34,791 bases of DNA. Source: Chloroflexota bacterium. GTDB lineage: Bacteria; Chloroflexota; Dehalococcoidia; Lucifugimonadales; GCA-2722455. Each line of letters opens with the position of its first letter. Positions within the stretch are counted from its first letter, which is position 1. Under the pieces are notes generated by a model, which saw only the letters and a program-made list of their open reading frames with translations, did not search any database and had not been told where the DNA came from. The translations under genes and the position numbers were made by a program. The stretch is from contig PBMB01000030.1 of NCBI GenBank assembly GCA_002722455.1, forward strand, positions 1 through 34,791. Reading direction: 5' to 3'. Shown one piece after another: positions 1 through 7,813 of this stretch.

Positions 1-1
1 G

Positions 2-196
2 AATAATATAGCTGGAATGGTTCTGGCATTATGCTCATCTTTGGGTGACTATGTTAATGGTCAAACAATTACTGTTGATGGAGGATTATTAACTCTTTTC
101 CCAGTACCAGATCATGAGCTTGGTGAAGATAGAGCGGTGATGGCTGCATTGAAAGCTGGTAAAACCGATCGTGCAAAAGCAAAAGAATCAGAGTAA
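2..196 (+). CDS. C-terminal end of a short-chain dehydrogenase/reductase (partial)
   Basis: This is the last 64 codons of a gene that begins before the window. The segment VNGQTITVDGG (about residues 19-29 of the fragment) is the classical C-terminal signature of SDR enzymes, preceded by the short hydrophobic helix with CSSLGD. After the signature the protein runs on for a polar tail of about 35 residues rich in Lys, Ala and Glu, longer than the usual SDR end. The catalytic Tyr-x-x-x-Lys lies outside the window, so the substrate cannot be judged. The stop is TAA at 194-196, and the gene points towards the convergent HAD gene. SDR membership is secure; nothing more specific is. Confidence 0.85.
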   Translation, partial: NNIAGMVLALCSSLGDYVNGQTITVDGGLLTLFPVPDHELGEDRAVMAALKAGKTDRAKAKESE

Positions 197-425
197 ATAA
201 AATATAGGTGTAGTAAGTTGCTACCATTAGTGGCATGTGAGAAACGTCACTACTATATTTATATAGTTAACTAATATATATAAGGGGGAAGTACACCTGG
301 TCCAGTAGATGAAAAGATAAGAGTCAGAACTGCATTAAAACTGCATTGGAGTAGTAATTCAACCTCAAAATAGGACTTAAAATATCAGATATTCCACAGG
401 TTTAAATCCTAGCTAAATCTATACC
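197..425. other. Intergenic region between convergent genes, no gene recognised
   Basis: This 229-base gap separates the SDR fragment from the leftward HAD gene. I find no tRNA fold and no open frame with a start codon. A nine-base direct repeat, aactgcatt, occurs at 328-336 and 339-347. A short imperfect inverted repeat (agtg and cact arms near 228-252) is possible but has no T-tract after it, so I do not call it a terminator. The half from about 285 to 400 is less A+T-rich than typical spacer here and might be a gene remnant or a leader RNA, but nothing supports a specific call. Confidence 0.4.
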
Positions 426-1124
426 TCATGAACCAAGACTTTTTGATAACTCGTTAAAATTCTCAACTATAATATTAGGTTGAAAAATTGATTCATCCTT
501 GGGTAAATGATACCTGTCTACTAATGCAGCTTGGTAACCAGCAGAACGAGCACCGGTAATATCAAACCTATTCGATGAAACCATTAGAATATATTGTGGC
601 TCAATTTGAATCTGTTTTGATGCATCATGATAAACACTTGGATGTGGTTTAAAGAACCCAACGTCATCGACTGAAATTACTGCATCAAACTCAAAGTTAA
701 TACAATCTTTAACCAGATGATCTAAAAACCACTTATCGCCATTTGATAATACAACTAGTTTATACAAAGAATGTAACTTAGGAAGTTCACTAATAACATC
801 AGGGAACATTTTTAAATTCTGCCATTCATCCATTATCATATTAACTTCTGAATCAGTAAAAGAAATTGAATAATAGCGTAAAGTATATAATAAAGCTTTT
901 TTTGCAGTCTCTAAATACCCTGAATGCCCAGCCATTAATAATGAATCTTGAAATTGTTCGATTCTCTGACGTTCTCGCCAAATAGCCCAAAAACTGTCTG
1001 GAGTTAATTTAGTATTGGAAACTCGTTTAATAGATAAATAATTTGTGATTGAGTCGATTAAAGTAGACTTTAAATCAAAAATAGTTCCAAATAAATCAAA
1101 AGTAATTGCTTCTATTTGCTTCAT
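426..1124 (-). CDS. HAD-superfamily hydrolase, type II 2-haloacid dehalogenase-like
   Basis: A 232-residue HAD hydrolase of the length usual for (S)-2-haloacid dehalogenases, which cleave the carbon-halogen bond of 2-haloalkanoic acids through an aspartyl ester. All catalytic positions known from that family can be placed: nucleophile Asp10 and Thr14 in FDLFGT, Arg50 in a WRERQ segment, Ser127-Asn128 in LSNGD, Lys159 and Tyr165 in KPHPSVY, and Ser183, Asn185 and Asp188 in SSNRFD. The spacing from Lys159 to Asp188 equals that recalled for L-DEX-type enzymes. It is the last gene of a leftward operon, 12 bases after the TPR gene. No strong ribosome site precedes the ATG, which suggests translational coupling. 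It could still be a phosphatase or another HAD of unknown substrate, because this subfamily is often over-annotated. Confidence 0.85.
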   Translation of the reverse strand: MKQIEAITFDLFGTIFDLKSTLIDSITNYLSIKRVSNTKLTPDSFWAIWRERQRIEQFQDSLLMAGHSGYLETAKKALLYTLRYYSISFTDSEVNMIMDEWQNLKMFPDVISELPKLHSLYKLVVLSNGDKWFLDHLVKDCINFEFDAVISVDDVGFFKPHPSVYHDASKQIQIEPQYILMVSSNRFDITGARSAGYQAALVDRYHLPKDESIFQPNIIVENFNELSKSLGS

Positions 1125-1136
1125 AACTTACTCAAC

Positions 1137-1598
1137 TTATTTTGGACCATCAGATCGTTTTTTTGCATCTTCTAATAACTTGTTTAGTTCTTGGACTTTA
1201 GTGATATCTGCTTCTGCTTTATCAAGTAGCCCAACTTGCTTATAAGCATTGCTCCTATTATGGTATGCAACAATCAAAGAAGGGTCAATTTCAATAGCTT
1301 TCGTATAGTCAGAAATAGCCTCTTCATACTTCTCTTTTATGTGGTAAACTGCGCCACGACTAAAATAAGCTAAAGCATTATTTGGATTCTCATCTATTGC
1401 TTTAGTATATTCTAAAGTAGCATTCTGGTAATCTCCAGCATCAGTATAGCTATTTCCTTTTAGGATATGATCTTCAAAACTAGAAGAAAGAGTCAAATTA
1501 TCTTGATTCGTCTGACAAGCAAGAAAAAAAGTGAACAATAAGAGAAAGCATAAAACTGAAGATCTGTATGAGTAAGCACAAAATTTCATAATAACCAT
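1137..1598 (-). CDS. TPR-repeat lipoprotein
   Basis: A 153-residue protein with an N-terminal lipoprotein signal: a basic/aromatic start, a hydrophobic stretch (about residues 15-27) and the lipobox FFLAC with Cys28 as the predicted lipidated residue. The mature part holds about three tetratricopeptide repeats (residues about 42-145) with the usual small/aromatic pattern, for example NALAYFSRGAVYHIKEKYEE. TPR proteins act as protein-interaction scaffolds, so no catalytic role is expected. An AGGAG ribosome site (1605-1609) lies six bases before this ATG and overlaps the stop codon of the upstream dehydrogenase, which supports this start over the internal Met4 and indicates translational coupling. 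A related TPR lipoprotein lies at 30164-30826. Partner and function are unknown. Confidence 0.8.
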   Translation of the reverse strand: MVIMKFCAYSYRSSVLCFLLLFTFFLACQTNQDNLTLSSSFEDHILKGNSYTDAGDYQNATLEYTKAIDENPNNALAYFSRGAVYHIKEKYEEAISDYTKAIEIDPSLIVAYHNRSNAYKQVGLLDKAEADITKVQELNKLLEDAKKRSDGPK

Positions 1599-1607
1599 TT
1601 ATAACTC

Positions 1608-2510
1608 CTAATTCACACGAGCTTCAACACCAGATAAGTTTTCATGAGCCTTAACAAGGGCTTGTGTACCCTCATCTCCTAAATCACGAGCAAGAAGAGA
1701 TGCGAAAAGTTGACTAACAAGTGCTGTACCTGGAATAGAAACGTTCAACTTTTGAGCAGTTTCAATAACTAATCGTAAATCCTTTTGCTGAAGTTTTACC
1801 ATAAATCCTGGTTCAAAATCTCCAGCAATTAATTTAGGACCGAGTGTGTTTAATTGCCATGATGCAGCGGCACCCCCTCCAACGGCTTGAATAGTTTTTT
1901 CTAAATCAGCTCCAGCCTTCGCTGCAAATACTAGTGCTTCAGCGACAGCATTCATAGTACCTGAAACTAAAATTTGATTTACTAATTTTGTTGTTTGTCC
2001 CATACCTGAAGGACCAGTGTGAATGATATTTTTACCCATAGCATTAAAAAGTGGAAGACATTCATCGAACTTACTTTTTTCTCCACCAACCATAATAGAC
2101 AGTGTTCCCTCAACTGCACCCCATGATCCTCCGCTAACTGGAGCATCTAACAATGCACAATTTTTAGCTACTAGTTGTTCGTTAATAGTTTGCGTTATTT
2201 CAGGAGATATCGTACTCATATCAATTACAACAGTATTCTCATTAATACCTTCAATCACACCATTAGTACCTAAAATTACTTGTTCAACATCTGGAGAGTC
2301 AGTCAACATTGTAATTATATAGTTAGATTGAGATGCAACTTCAGCTGGGGATTTTGCAACAGATGCTCCTAGTTTAGCTAACTCTTTCGTTTTTGAGTGG
2401 GTTCTGTTATACACTATCAAATTAAAAGTTGATTTAATTAAATTTTTTGCCATAGGAATCCCCATGATACCTAATCCAATGAATCCAATTGTTTTATTTG
2501 TTGATTCCAT
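1608..2510 (-). CDS. 3-hydroxyisobutyrate dehydrogenase-family beta-hydroxyacid dehydrogenase
   Basis: An NAD(P)-dependent oxidoreductase of the beta-hydroxyacid dehydrogenase family (3-hydroxyisobutyrate dehydrogenase, tartronate semialdehyde reductase and relatives). From the chosen Met, the Rossmann loop GFIGLGIMG is at residues 9-17, the substrate-binding motif DAPVSGG at 122-128, and the catalytic Lys175 in GQTTKLVNQ. The 300-residue length is standard. I start at 2510 and not at the Met two codons upstream, because a gagagg ribosome site (2517-2522) sits six bases from this ATG but directly abuts the other. First gene of a leftward operon with the TPR lipoprotein and the dehalogenase-like protein. 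The exact substrate (3-hydroxyisobutyrate, 2-hydroxy-3-oxopropionate or another) cannot be read from sequence. Confidence 0.9.
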   Translation of the reverse strand: MESTNKTIGFIGLGIMGIPMAKNLIKSTFNLIVYNRTHSKTKELAKLGASVAKSPAEVASQSNYIITMLTDSPDVEQVILGTNGVIEGINENTVVIDMSTISPEITQTINEQLVAKNCALLDAPVSGGSWGAVEGTLSIMVGGEKSKFDECLPLFNAMGKNIIHTGPSGMGQTTKLVNQILVSGTMNAVAEALVFAAKAGADLEKTIQAVGGGAAASWQLNTLGPKLIAGDFEPGFMVKLQQKDLRLVIETAQKLNVSIPGTALVSQLFASLLARDLGDEGTQALVKAHENLSGVEARVN

Positions 2511-2516
2511 ATACAT

Positions 2517-2522
2517 CCTCTC
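2517..2522 (-). promoter_or_regulatory. Ribosome binding site that decides the dehydrogenase start
   Basis: On the minus strand these bases read gagagg, with a six-base spacer to the ATG at 2510. The alternative ATG at 2516 would leave no spacer, so this site favours the shorter, 300-residue product. Confidence 0.6.
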
Positions 2523-2651
2523 AAACTATTAATAAATATTTCCTATAAAAACTTTAAAGCAAATTTCAAAACATAGTCAACAAATAAAAAATGTTTATTT
2601 GTCTTATTTATCAATTATCACTCTTTAAAGAAGATAAATAAATAGAATTTG

Positions 2652-2680
2652 TTGAAAAATAAAATGTATAAGATTAAAAT
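2652..2680 (+). promoter_or_regulatory. Candidate sigma-70-type promoter of the MFS gene
   Basis: A TTGAAA box (2652-2657) and a TAAAAT box (2675-2680) are separated by 17 bases; each matches five of six consensus positions. Initiation would fall about 7-9 bases before the MFS start codon at 2695, giving an almost leaderless message. No Shine-Dalgarno sequence is visible before that ATG, which fits. In DNA this A+T-rich chance matches are common, so confidence is moderate at best. Confidence 0.4.
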
Positions 2681-2694
2681 TGTCATAAATAACT

Positions 2695-3957
2695 ATGGGC
2701 AAAGAGAAAAATAAACCTACTTCAAATTTTTTTCATACCATACTACACCCTCATCTAAAAATCTCCACATTTAGGTCATTTAGTTCTTTCGATTATTTCC
2801 TTATTTGGTTATCTGGAAGTATTATGATCGGTGCTCACCAGATGATGGGAATAGCACAAGGATATTGGATATACGAATTAACTGATTCAGCTACTATTTT
2901 AGGAATAATTGCTGCAATTACATCACTCCCAATGTTAGTCCTTGCTTCAATATCTGGAACAATTGCTGATAGATTTCGCAAACGATTAATTATTTTATCT
3001 GTACAAACAATTAGTCTTCTAATCTCGCTTTTTGCTTTATTTATTATAGCTAATAAGCTTAATTGGCAATATTTTATTTTCCTCGGATTAATGCAAGGAT
3101 GCGTTTGGATATTTAATGGACCCGCCAGGCAGGCATGGTTACCAAAAATTGTAAGTAAAAATAATTTAGGTAATGCTATTGCTCTATTTTCAACAGGCGT
3201 CTCTATTGCATCTATAGCTGGTCCTGCAGTAGCTGGAGTTGTATATAGTTCTTTTGGACCTGAATTTGTATGGATTGGAGCTGCTTTTATATTCACAACA
3301 GCAATTATTTTAACTTTAAATATAAAAGCCCCAGATATTAGCAACGATCTAAGAGATAGACCATTTCTTAATGAGATAAAAAGTGGGTATTTATATATAT
3401 TTAAAAATAATAATATTAGAGTACTGTTCTTAATAGGAGCTGTATTTACCTTACTTGCTTTCCCTATACAAAGTCTCTTGCCCGTACTCATAATCGATGT
3501 GTATGGAAAAACCTCAGCTGAATTAGGATTATTAGCTAGTATGCTAGGGATAGGCGCTGTTGTCGGTAATATTATCGTTGCATCTATATCAAAGCACAAT
3601 CGTGCAATTTTCTTATTGATATTAATATTCACAGCTGGACTATGTATGCTTGGAATTACTAATATACAATATTTCTCAGTCGGCCTTATATTGCTATTTA
3701 TACATGGAGTAGCAACTGGCTCAGAATACTCTATTATACAAATTTTAGTAATGGATCAGATTGATGAAGAATACCGTGGAAGAACAATGTCATTTTTGAT
3801 GTTAATATGGGGGATTTTACCACTTGGTGTATTTCCAGCTGGAATAGGAGTAGATCACTGGGGACCACAACTCGTTCTCAGTATATTAGGTATAGGGTTA
3901 CTGGTCCTTGGAACTATAACAATAATTACACAAAAATGGATTAGAAAGATTGAATAA
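2695..3957 (+). CDS. MFS transporter, MFS_3/EntS-like
   Basis: A 420-residue integral membrane protein with about 12 hydrophobic segments and the MFS motif A in the loop after the second segment (GTIADRFRKR, about residues 89-98). The general architecture resembles the MFS_3 group, which includes the enterobactin exporter EntS and many uncharacterised small-molecule effluxers. The first 28 residues are a polar cytoplasmic extension. It stands alone on this strand: it diverges from the dehydrogenase operon and its stop lies one base from the end of the convergent SDR gene. A near-consensus promoter lies just upstream. Substrate is unknown; export is more usual than uptake in this group. Confidence 0.85.
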   Translation: MGKEKNKPTSNFFHTILHPHLKISTFRSFSSFDYFLIWLSGSIMIGAHQMMGIAQGYWIYELTDSATILGIIAAITSLPMLVLASISGTIADRFRKRLIILSVQTISLLISLFALFIIANKLNWQYFIFLGLMQGCVWIFNGPARQAWLPKIVSKNNLGNAIALFSTGVSIASIAGPAVAGVVYSSFGPEFVWIGAAFIFTTAIILTLNIKAPDISNDLRDRPFLNEIKSGYLYIFKNNNIRVLFLIGAVFTLLAFPIQSLLPVLIIDVYGKTSAELGLLASMLGIGAVVGNIIVASISKHNRAIFLLILIFTAGLCMLGITNIQYFSVGLILLFIHGVATGSEYSIIQILVMDQIDEEYRGRTMSFLMLIWGILPLGVFPAGIGVDHWGPQLVLSILGIGLLVLGTITIITQKWIRKIE

Positions 3958-3958
3958 A

Positions 3959-4759
3959 CTAGTTATAGTGTAAGCCAGAAAGAGGCGTAGTTACTATAAG
4001 TCCAGCGTCTACTGGCAAAACAACTCCGTTTACCCATCGTGATTCTTCAGATGCAAGAAATAATGCTGCAAGAGCAATGTCCCACGGTGTACCTTCAGTA
4101 CCTAGTGGTGCTGCTTGTACACGAAGATCACGTTGTTCAGGTGTCATTTCAGCTGAAACCATAGGAGTATATATTAATCCTGGAGCAATAGAGTTAACTC
4201 TTATATTATCTCTGCCATGCTGTACAGCCATAGACTGAGTTAAAGTATTAATAGCACCCTTTGAAGTCGAATAAGGAATACTATCAAATTGTCCTGAACC
4301 TCTGAGTCCAGAACATGACGACATATTGATAATTGAACCACCACCAGTAAGCAACATTTTTGGAATGGCATATTTACTTGTTAACATCATACTCTTCAGA
4401 TTAGTATCAAGGACATTATCCCAATTCTCTTCTTCAACGTTAGTTACATCACCAACACCTAATATACCAACATTATTAACTAAAACATCAAGACGACCGA
4501 AGGAAGAAATAGCTAAATCTACCATTTTTTCTGCATCCGAAATTTTAGTCACATCAGAGTTACATATTACAGATTCTCCAGCTAGATCACGAATGGCTGA
4601 AGCCGTATTTTTCGCATATGTTTCATTTTTATCAACTAATAATACTTTACACCCATGTTTAGCAAAAGTAATTGAAATAGCACTACCTACACCATCTCCT
4701 CTATCACTAGAACCAGCACCAGTTACTATAGCTACTTTATTTGATAATCGTTGATCCAT
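3959..4759 (-). CDS. Short-chain dehydrogenase/reductase (classical SDR)
   Basis: A 266-residue NAD(P)-dependent oxidoreductase. It shows the cofactor loop beginning TGAG at residues 13-16, NNVG at 95-98, Asn120, the catalytic Ser (147 or 148, in NMSSCSG), and the Tyr163-x-x-x-Lys167 pair in YSTSK. The C-terminal signature appears as VNGVVLPVDAG. The glycine loop is longer than the standard TGxxxGxG, with extra residues between TGAG and GVGSA (17-22), which could alter how the cofactor phosphates are held. It follows the ABM-domain gene by 15 bases on the same strand, so the two are probably co-transcribed. Substrate cannot be predicted; a role in oxidising a hydroxylated carbon or sugar acid is plausible. 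Confidence 0.9.
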   Translation of the reverse strand: MDQRLSNKVAIVTGAGSSDRGDGVGSAISITFAKHGCKVLLVDKNETYAKNTASAIRDLAGESVICNSDVTKISDAEKMVDLAISSFGRLDVLVNNVGILGVGDVTNVEEENWDNVLDTNLKSMMLTSKYAIPKMLLTGGGSIINMSSCSGLRGSGQFDSIPYSTSKGAINTLTQSMAVQHGRDNIRVNSIAPGLIYTPMVSAEMTPEQRDLRVQAAPLGTEGTPWDIALAALFLASEESRWVNGVVLPVDAGLIVTTPLSGLHYN

Positions 4760-4774
4760 GTTTAACTACCTTTT

Positions 4775-5101
4775 TTAATTATTACCACCAGGAAATTGAC
4801 TAACATCAAGTTCGCCAGAGATCACATAAATCGTTCGCTTAGAAACCATATGATCAGTTTGTTGTCGATTTGTACCAAGTGATTTTGAGTTTTTATGAAA
4901 ATTTAAGCTGGCATCATCAGCATAGACTTCAAAAAGTCCGAACTTATTAGGATCAGAATCATCAGTCAACACATCAAATACAAGACATCCAGGTTCATTT
5001 TTCAATGTATTTTTAGAATGTTCAACCATTATAGAATGAAATGAATCACGATAGTCAGGATATACTAAGATCTCAACATAAAAAAGATGTCTATTATCCA
5101 T
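4775..5101 (-). CDS. Antibiotic-biosynthesis-monooxygenase (ABM) fold protein
   Basis: A 108-residue single-domain protein of the ABM / dimeric alpha-beta barrel type. The typical pattern is visible: an N-terminal strand (FYVEILVYP), a helix ending near HSKNTLKNEPGC, the strand LVFDVLTDD, the segment KFGLFEVYADD, and a helix with FHKNS. Small proteins of this fold include quinol monooxygenases, LsrG-type isomerases and enzymes of unknown activity. A strong ribosome site, agaggagg (5106-5113), precedes the ATG. It is the first gene of a leftward pair with the SDR and diverges from the D-aminoacylase gene, so the two operons share a promoter region of about 90 bases. Fold call is good; activity is open. 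Confidence 0.75.
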   Translation of the reverse strand: MDNRHLFYVEILVYPDYRDSFHSIMVEHSKNTLKNEPGCLVFDVLTDDSDPNKFGLFEVYADDASLNFHKNSKSLGTNRQQTDHMVSKRTIYVISGELDVSQFPGGNN

Positions 5102-5136
5102 AAATCCTCCTCTAAAGTGATGTAATATCCTATAAG

Positions 5137-5164
5137 TTGTTCGTTACGATAATAACATTATAAA
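5137..5164 (+). promoter_or_regulatory. Candidate promoter of the D-aminoacylase operon
   Basis: TTGTTC (5137-5142) and TATAAA (5159-5164) are separated by 16 bases, in the divergent gap before the gene at 5191. The -10 box is good and the -35 box weak. Offered as the best match in this gap, not as a secure site. Confidence 0.3.
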
Positions 5165-5190
5165 ATACTGTTCAAGGATATACTACAATT

Positions 5191-6786
5191 ATGGATTTCG
5201 ACATTATTATAAAAAATGGGACGATTATTGATGGTACTGGTCGTGACAGATTCTACAGTGATCTTGGAATTAATAATGGAAAAATAGATGTAATAGCAAA
5301 TCTAAATAACAATACATCTAAAACAAATATTGATGCCACAGGATTAGTGGTAACACCAGGATTCATAGATATGCACACACACTCAGATGTATCTCTACTC
5401 GATAATCCAGAAGGTGAAAGTAAAATATTCCAAGGAATAACTAGTGAAGTGATTGGAAACTGTAGTTACTCACCTTTCCCAGTAGGAAAATCTGGTTCAT
5501 TTACATATTCACCATATGTAATTGGCCCCCCAAATACTGATGATGATTCCGATCAATGGAACGATCTAAATGGCTGGGCAAGTTTCCATGAATCTCGTGG
5601 AATCGGGATGAATCTCATTCCTCAGGTCGGACAGGCAGCTTTACAATATGCAGTTGGGGCTATAGAAAAGCGCTCTGTAAGCAAGGAAGAAATGAAAGAA
5701 ATGCAAACTTTACTTATTGAGGCGATAGAGCAGGGTGCATTTTCAATTACAACAGGATTATCCCTATATCCATCTGGATATATGTCGACCAATGAAATAA
5801 TAACTTTATGTAAAGTATTAAATAAATACACCAATGTTTTTTACGCAACGCATGCACGTGAAATTAATGACAATGGTATAGAAGAAGCAATAAAAATAGG
5901 TTTAGAAGCTGAAATACCTGTACAATATTCTCATATTGCTCTTGTTGATCAAAATCAACATGGAAAAGCTGCAGAAATTTTACAAATTTTTGAAGATGCA
6001 ACAACTAAAGGTCTTGATATAACATATGATGTTTATCCATATACAGCTGCTCAAGGTGGACTCAATCAATCAATTCCCGGGTGGGCTCAAAGTGGCACCT
6101 TAAATGATTACATGAATCGACTAGGTGACACTAATATACGTAAAAAAATACGTAAAGAAGTAGAAGATGGAATTTTAGGTACTCCATCATGGAAGAGCTG
6201 GATAATTGCTAACACACCACATAAAAATGCAGATAAAATAATAGGTAAGTCAGTACATGAAATCGCAATTGACCGTGGAATTGATCCAGCTGAAACTATA
6301 CTGCAGCTTGAAGAAGAATCTTATGGTACTGTGTCAGCTGTTATACACAACAGAATAGAAGAAGATCTTCAATATTTTTTAGCACATCCACTTGGTATGT
6401 ATGGATCTGATGGAGTTGCAATATCTCCAAAAGGTAAATACAGTAGTGAAAAACACCATCCACGATTCTATGGTACATACCCTAGAATACTTGGCCACTA
6501 TGTTAGGGGAAAATCTATACTAACATTAGAACAAGCAATCCACAAAATGACTGGAAAACCAGCAAAACGTCTAAATTTAAAAAACAGAGGTGTTATAAAA
6601 AAAGATGCAATCGCAGACATAACTATTTTTAATCCTGAAACAATTAGTGATAAAGCAACATTTGAAGATCCTCATCTTGTATCAGAGGGTGTAACAGATG
6701 TTTTGGTAAACGGTATCCCAGTAATTACTGATGGAAAGCATACAAAATTGCTTCCTGGCAAAATACTTCGTCGCAATTCTGACTGA
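5191..6786 (+). CDS. D-aminoacylase / N-acyl-D-amino-acid deacylase family amidohydrolase
   Basis: A 531-residue member of the amidohydrolase superfamily, close to N-acyl-D-amino-acid deacylases, which hydrolyse the amide of N-acylated D-amino acids in the cytoplasm. Visible are the N-terminal beta-sandwich half, the metal motif DMHTHSD (His62, His64), the bridging Cys91 in GNCSYSP (family enzymes use a Cys here), His221 in THARE, His248 in YSHIA, Asp407 in GSDGVA, and a C-terminal half-sandwich ending in a prolonged ADITIFNPETI strand. All expected metal and catalytic positions are kept, so it should be active. It opens a rightward operon with the FAH hydrolase and GH-like copy A. Related families act on N-acyl amino sugars or dihydropyrimidine-like amides, so the true substrate may differ. 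Confidence 0.9.
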   Translation: MDFDIIIKNGTIIDGTGRDRFYSDLGINNGKIDVIANLNNNTSKTNIDATGLVVTPGFIDMHTHSDVSLLDNPEGESKIFQGITSEVIGNCSYSPFPVGKSGSFTYSPYVIGPPNTDDDSDQWNDLNGWASFHESRGIGMNLIPQVGQAALQYAVGAIEKRSVSKEEMKEMQTLLIEAIEQGAFSITTGLSLYPSGYMSTNEIITLCKVLNKYTNVFYATHAREINDNGIEEAIKIGLEAEIPVQYSHIALVDQNQHGKAAEILQIFEDATTKGLDITYDVYPYTAAQGGLNQSIPGWAQSGTLNDYMNRLGDTNIRKKIRKEVEDGILGTPSWKSWIIANTPHKNADKIIGKSVHEIAIDRGIDPAETILQLEEESYGTVSAVIHNRIEEDLQYFLAHPLGMYGSDGVAISPKGKYSSEKHHPRFYGTYPRILGHYVRGKSILTLEQAIHKMTGKPAKRLNLKNRGVIKKDAIADITIFNPETISDKATFEDPHLVSEGVTDVLVNGIPVITDGKHTKLLPGKILRRNSD

Positions 6787-6796
6787 TCATTTAAGT

Positions 6797-6816
6797 AAAT
6801 CTTGCAGAAGATTTTT
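6797..6816 (+). terminator. Possible weak hairpin, terminator-like, between deacylase and FAH genes
   Basis: A perfect seven-base inverted repeat (aaatctt and aagattt) with a four-base loop gcag is followed by a short T run. The stem is almost all A-T pairs and the T run only five long, so a full stop of transcription is doubtful. It may lower expression of the downstream genes or be chance. Confidence 0.25.
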
Positions 6817-6858
6817 CAATAAGATAAGCTAATCAAAATTATGCAAATATTATTATTT

Positions 6859-6864
6859 AAGGAG
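6859..6864 (+). promoter_or_regulatory. Strong ribosome binding site ahead of a GTG start
   Basis: The sequence aaggag ends five bases before GTG at 6870. No in-frame ATG fits the family's N-terminus, so this site is the main support for a GTG start of the FAH-family gene. Confidence 0.65.
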
Positions 6865-6869
6865 AACAA

Positions 6870-7796
6870 GTGGATTTAAATATTACGCAGATAACAGATT
6901 CAGATAACAGCCGTGTAGTAGCTGTACATAACGATACTATTTATGACTTAAACAAGTGTTGTTCAGAAAAACTTATAGCAGAAAACACCTCAAATGCAAG
7001 TTCTATGGCTAATACTTTAATCCCAAGTAATCTCAAAGATTTCCTGAATTCTAAAATAGATGTTATCAATCAATCTCAGAAAGTTATGGAATGGGCAACA
7101 GCTAAAGGAATACAAAAAGTACTTAGCGACCACCAATCTTCTTGGAAGATAGCTGAAAAAAAACTAGAGTCTCCAATTATCAGCTCCAGCAAAATAATAA
7201 TGATTGGAGATACATATATAAGTCATGCTGATAGAGCAGGGATATCTCCACCAGACCGGCCCGGAATTTTTTTCAAAATGAGCCAAGTTGTCATAGGGAA
7301 TAATGATTGGATAATTTATCCAAAAAACTACTATCCACAACCACTGAAATTCGACACTGAGCTTGCAGTAGTAATAGGTAAATCAGGGATGAGTATTCCT
7401 GAAGATCAAATCCAAGATCATATCTGGGGATATACGATCTGCAATGATCTTACGCTAAGTGGTGCTAAGGACTTAGGACCAAGATATAAGTGTTTTGAAA
7501 CCTCTGCTCCTATTGGACCTTGGATTGTACCAAAAGCACAACTAAAAAACCCCCTTGACTTACACATGGAATTTCGCATAAATGGAAAAACTGTGCAGGA
7601 AGGCCATACAAGTAACTTAATATTTTCTATTGAATCAATTATTTCAGAAGTTTCTGAGTATCACAAACTATCTCCAGGGGATATTATTTCCCTAGGTGGC
7701 CCAGGTCCTACAACATCACTTAATCCTGGTGATATTGTTGAAGCAGAAATCGAATCTATTGGAATACTAAGTAATCCTGTAAAACTTGAAGATTAA
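6870..7796 (+). CDS. Fumarylacetoacetate hydrolase (FAH) family protein
   Basis: A 308-residue FAH-fold protein; the family cleaves carbon-carbon bonds of diketo acids or hydrolyses and decarboxylates 2-keto acids with a divalent metal. The core runs from about residue 105 with the conserved blocks SHADRAG, FFKMSQVVIG, FDTELAVVIGK (Asp162, Glu164), the third metal ligand Asp193 in CNDLTLSG, and the C-terminal SPGDIISLGGPGPTT and NPGDIVEAEIE strands. In most relatives the first metal ligand is Glu; here it is Asp162. Residues 1-100 form the usual variable N-terminal domain. GTG start with a strong ribosome site. It lies between the D-aminoacylase and GH-like copy A, 17 bases before the latter, and may act on a keto acid released by that pathway, as FAH proteins do in deoxy-sugar-acid routes. 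Confidence 0.88.
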   Translation: MDLNITQITDSDNSRVVAVHNDTIYDLNKCCSEKLIAENTSNASSMANTLIPSNLKDFLNSKIDVINQSQKVMEWATAKGIQKVLSDHQSSWKIAEKKLESPIISSSKIIMIGDTYISHADRAGISPPDRPGIFFKMSQVVIGNNDWIIYPKNYYPQPLKFDTELAVVIGKSGMSIPEDQIQDHIWGYTICNDLTLSGAKDLGPRYKCFETSAPIGPWIVPKAQLKNPLDLHMEFRINGKTVQEGHTSNLIFSIESIISEVSEYHKLSPGDIISLGGPGPTTSLNPGDIVEAEIESIGILSNPVKLED

Positions 7797-7813
7797 ATAG
7801 CTATGGAGAAAAA

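Noticed and set aside
380..425. A tRNA T-loop-like string (ggtttaaatcc) in the intergenic region
   Set aside because: Only three of the five flanking stem pairs form, and no acceptor, D or anticodon stem can be built around it.
2835..3632. A 265-codon open frame antisense to the MFS gene
   Set aside because: It lies wholly inside a clear MFS gene, has no domain-like pattern and reflects codon bias of a hydrophobic protein in A+T-rich DNA.
4326..4754. A 142-codon open frame opposite the SDR gene
   Set aside because: The SDR on the other strand has all catalytic motifs; this frame shows no recognisable motif or ribosome site.
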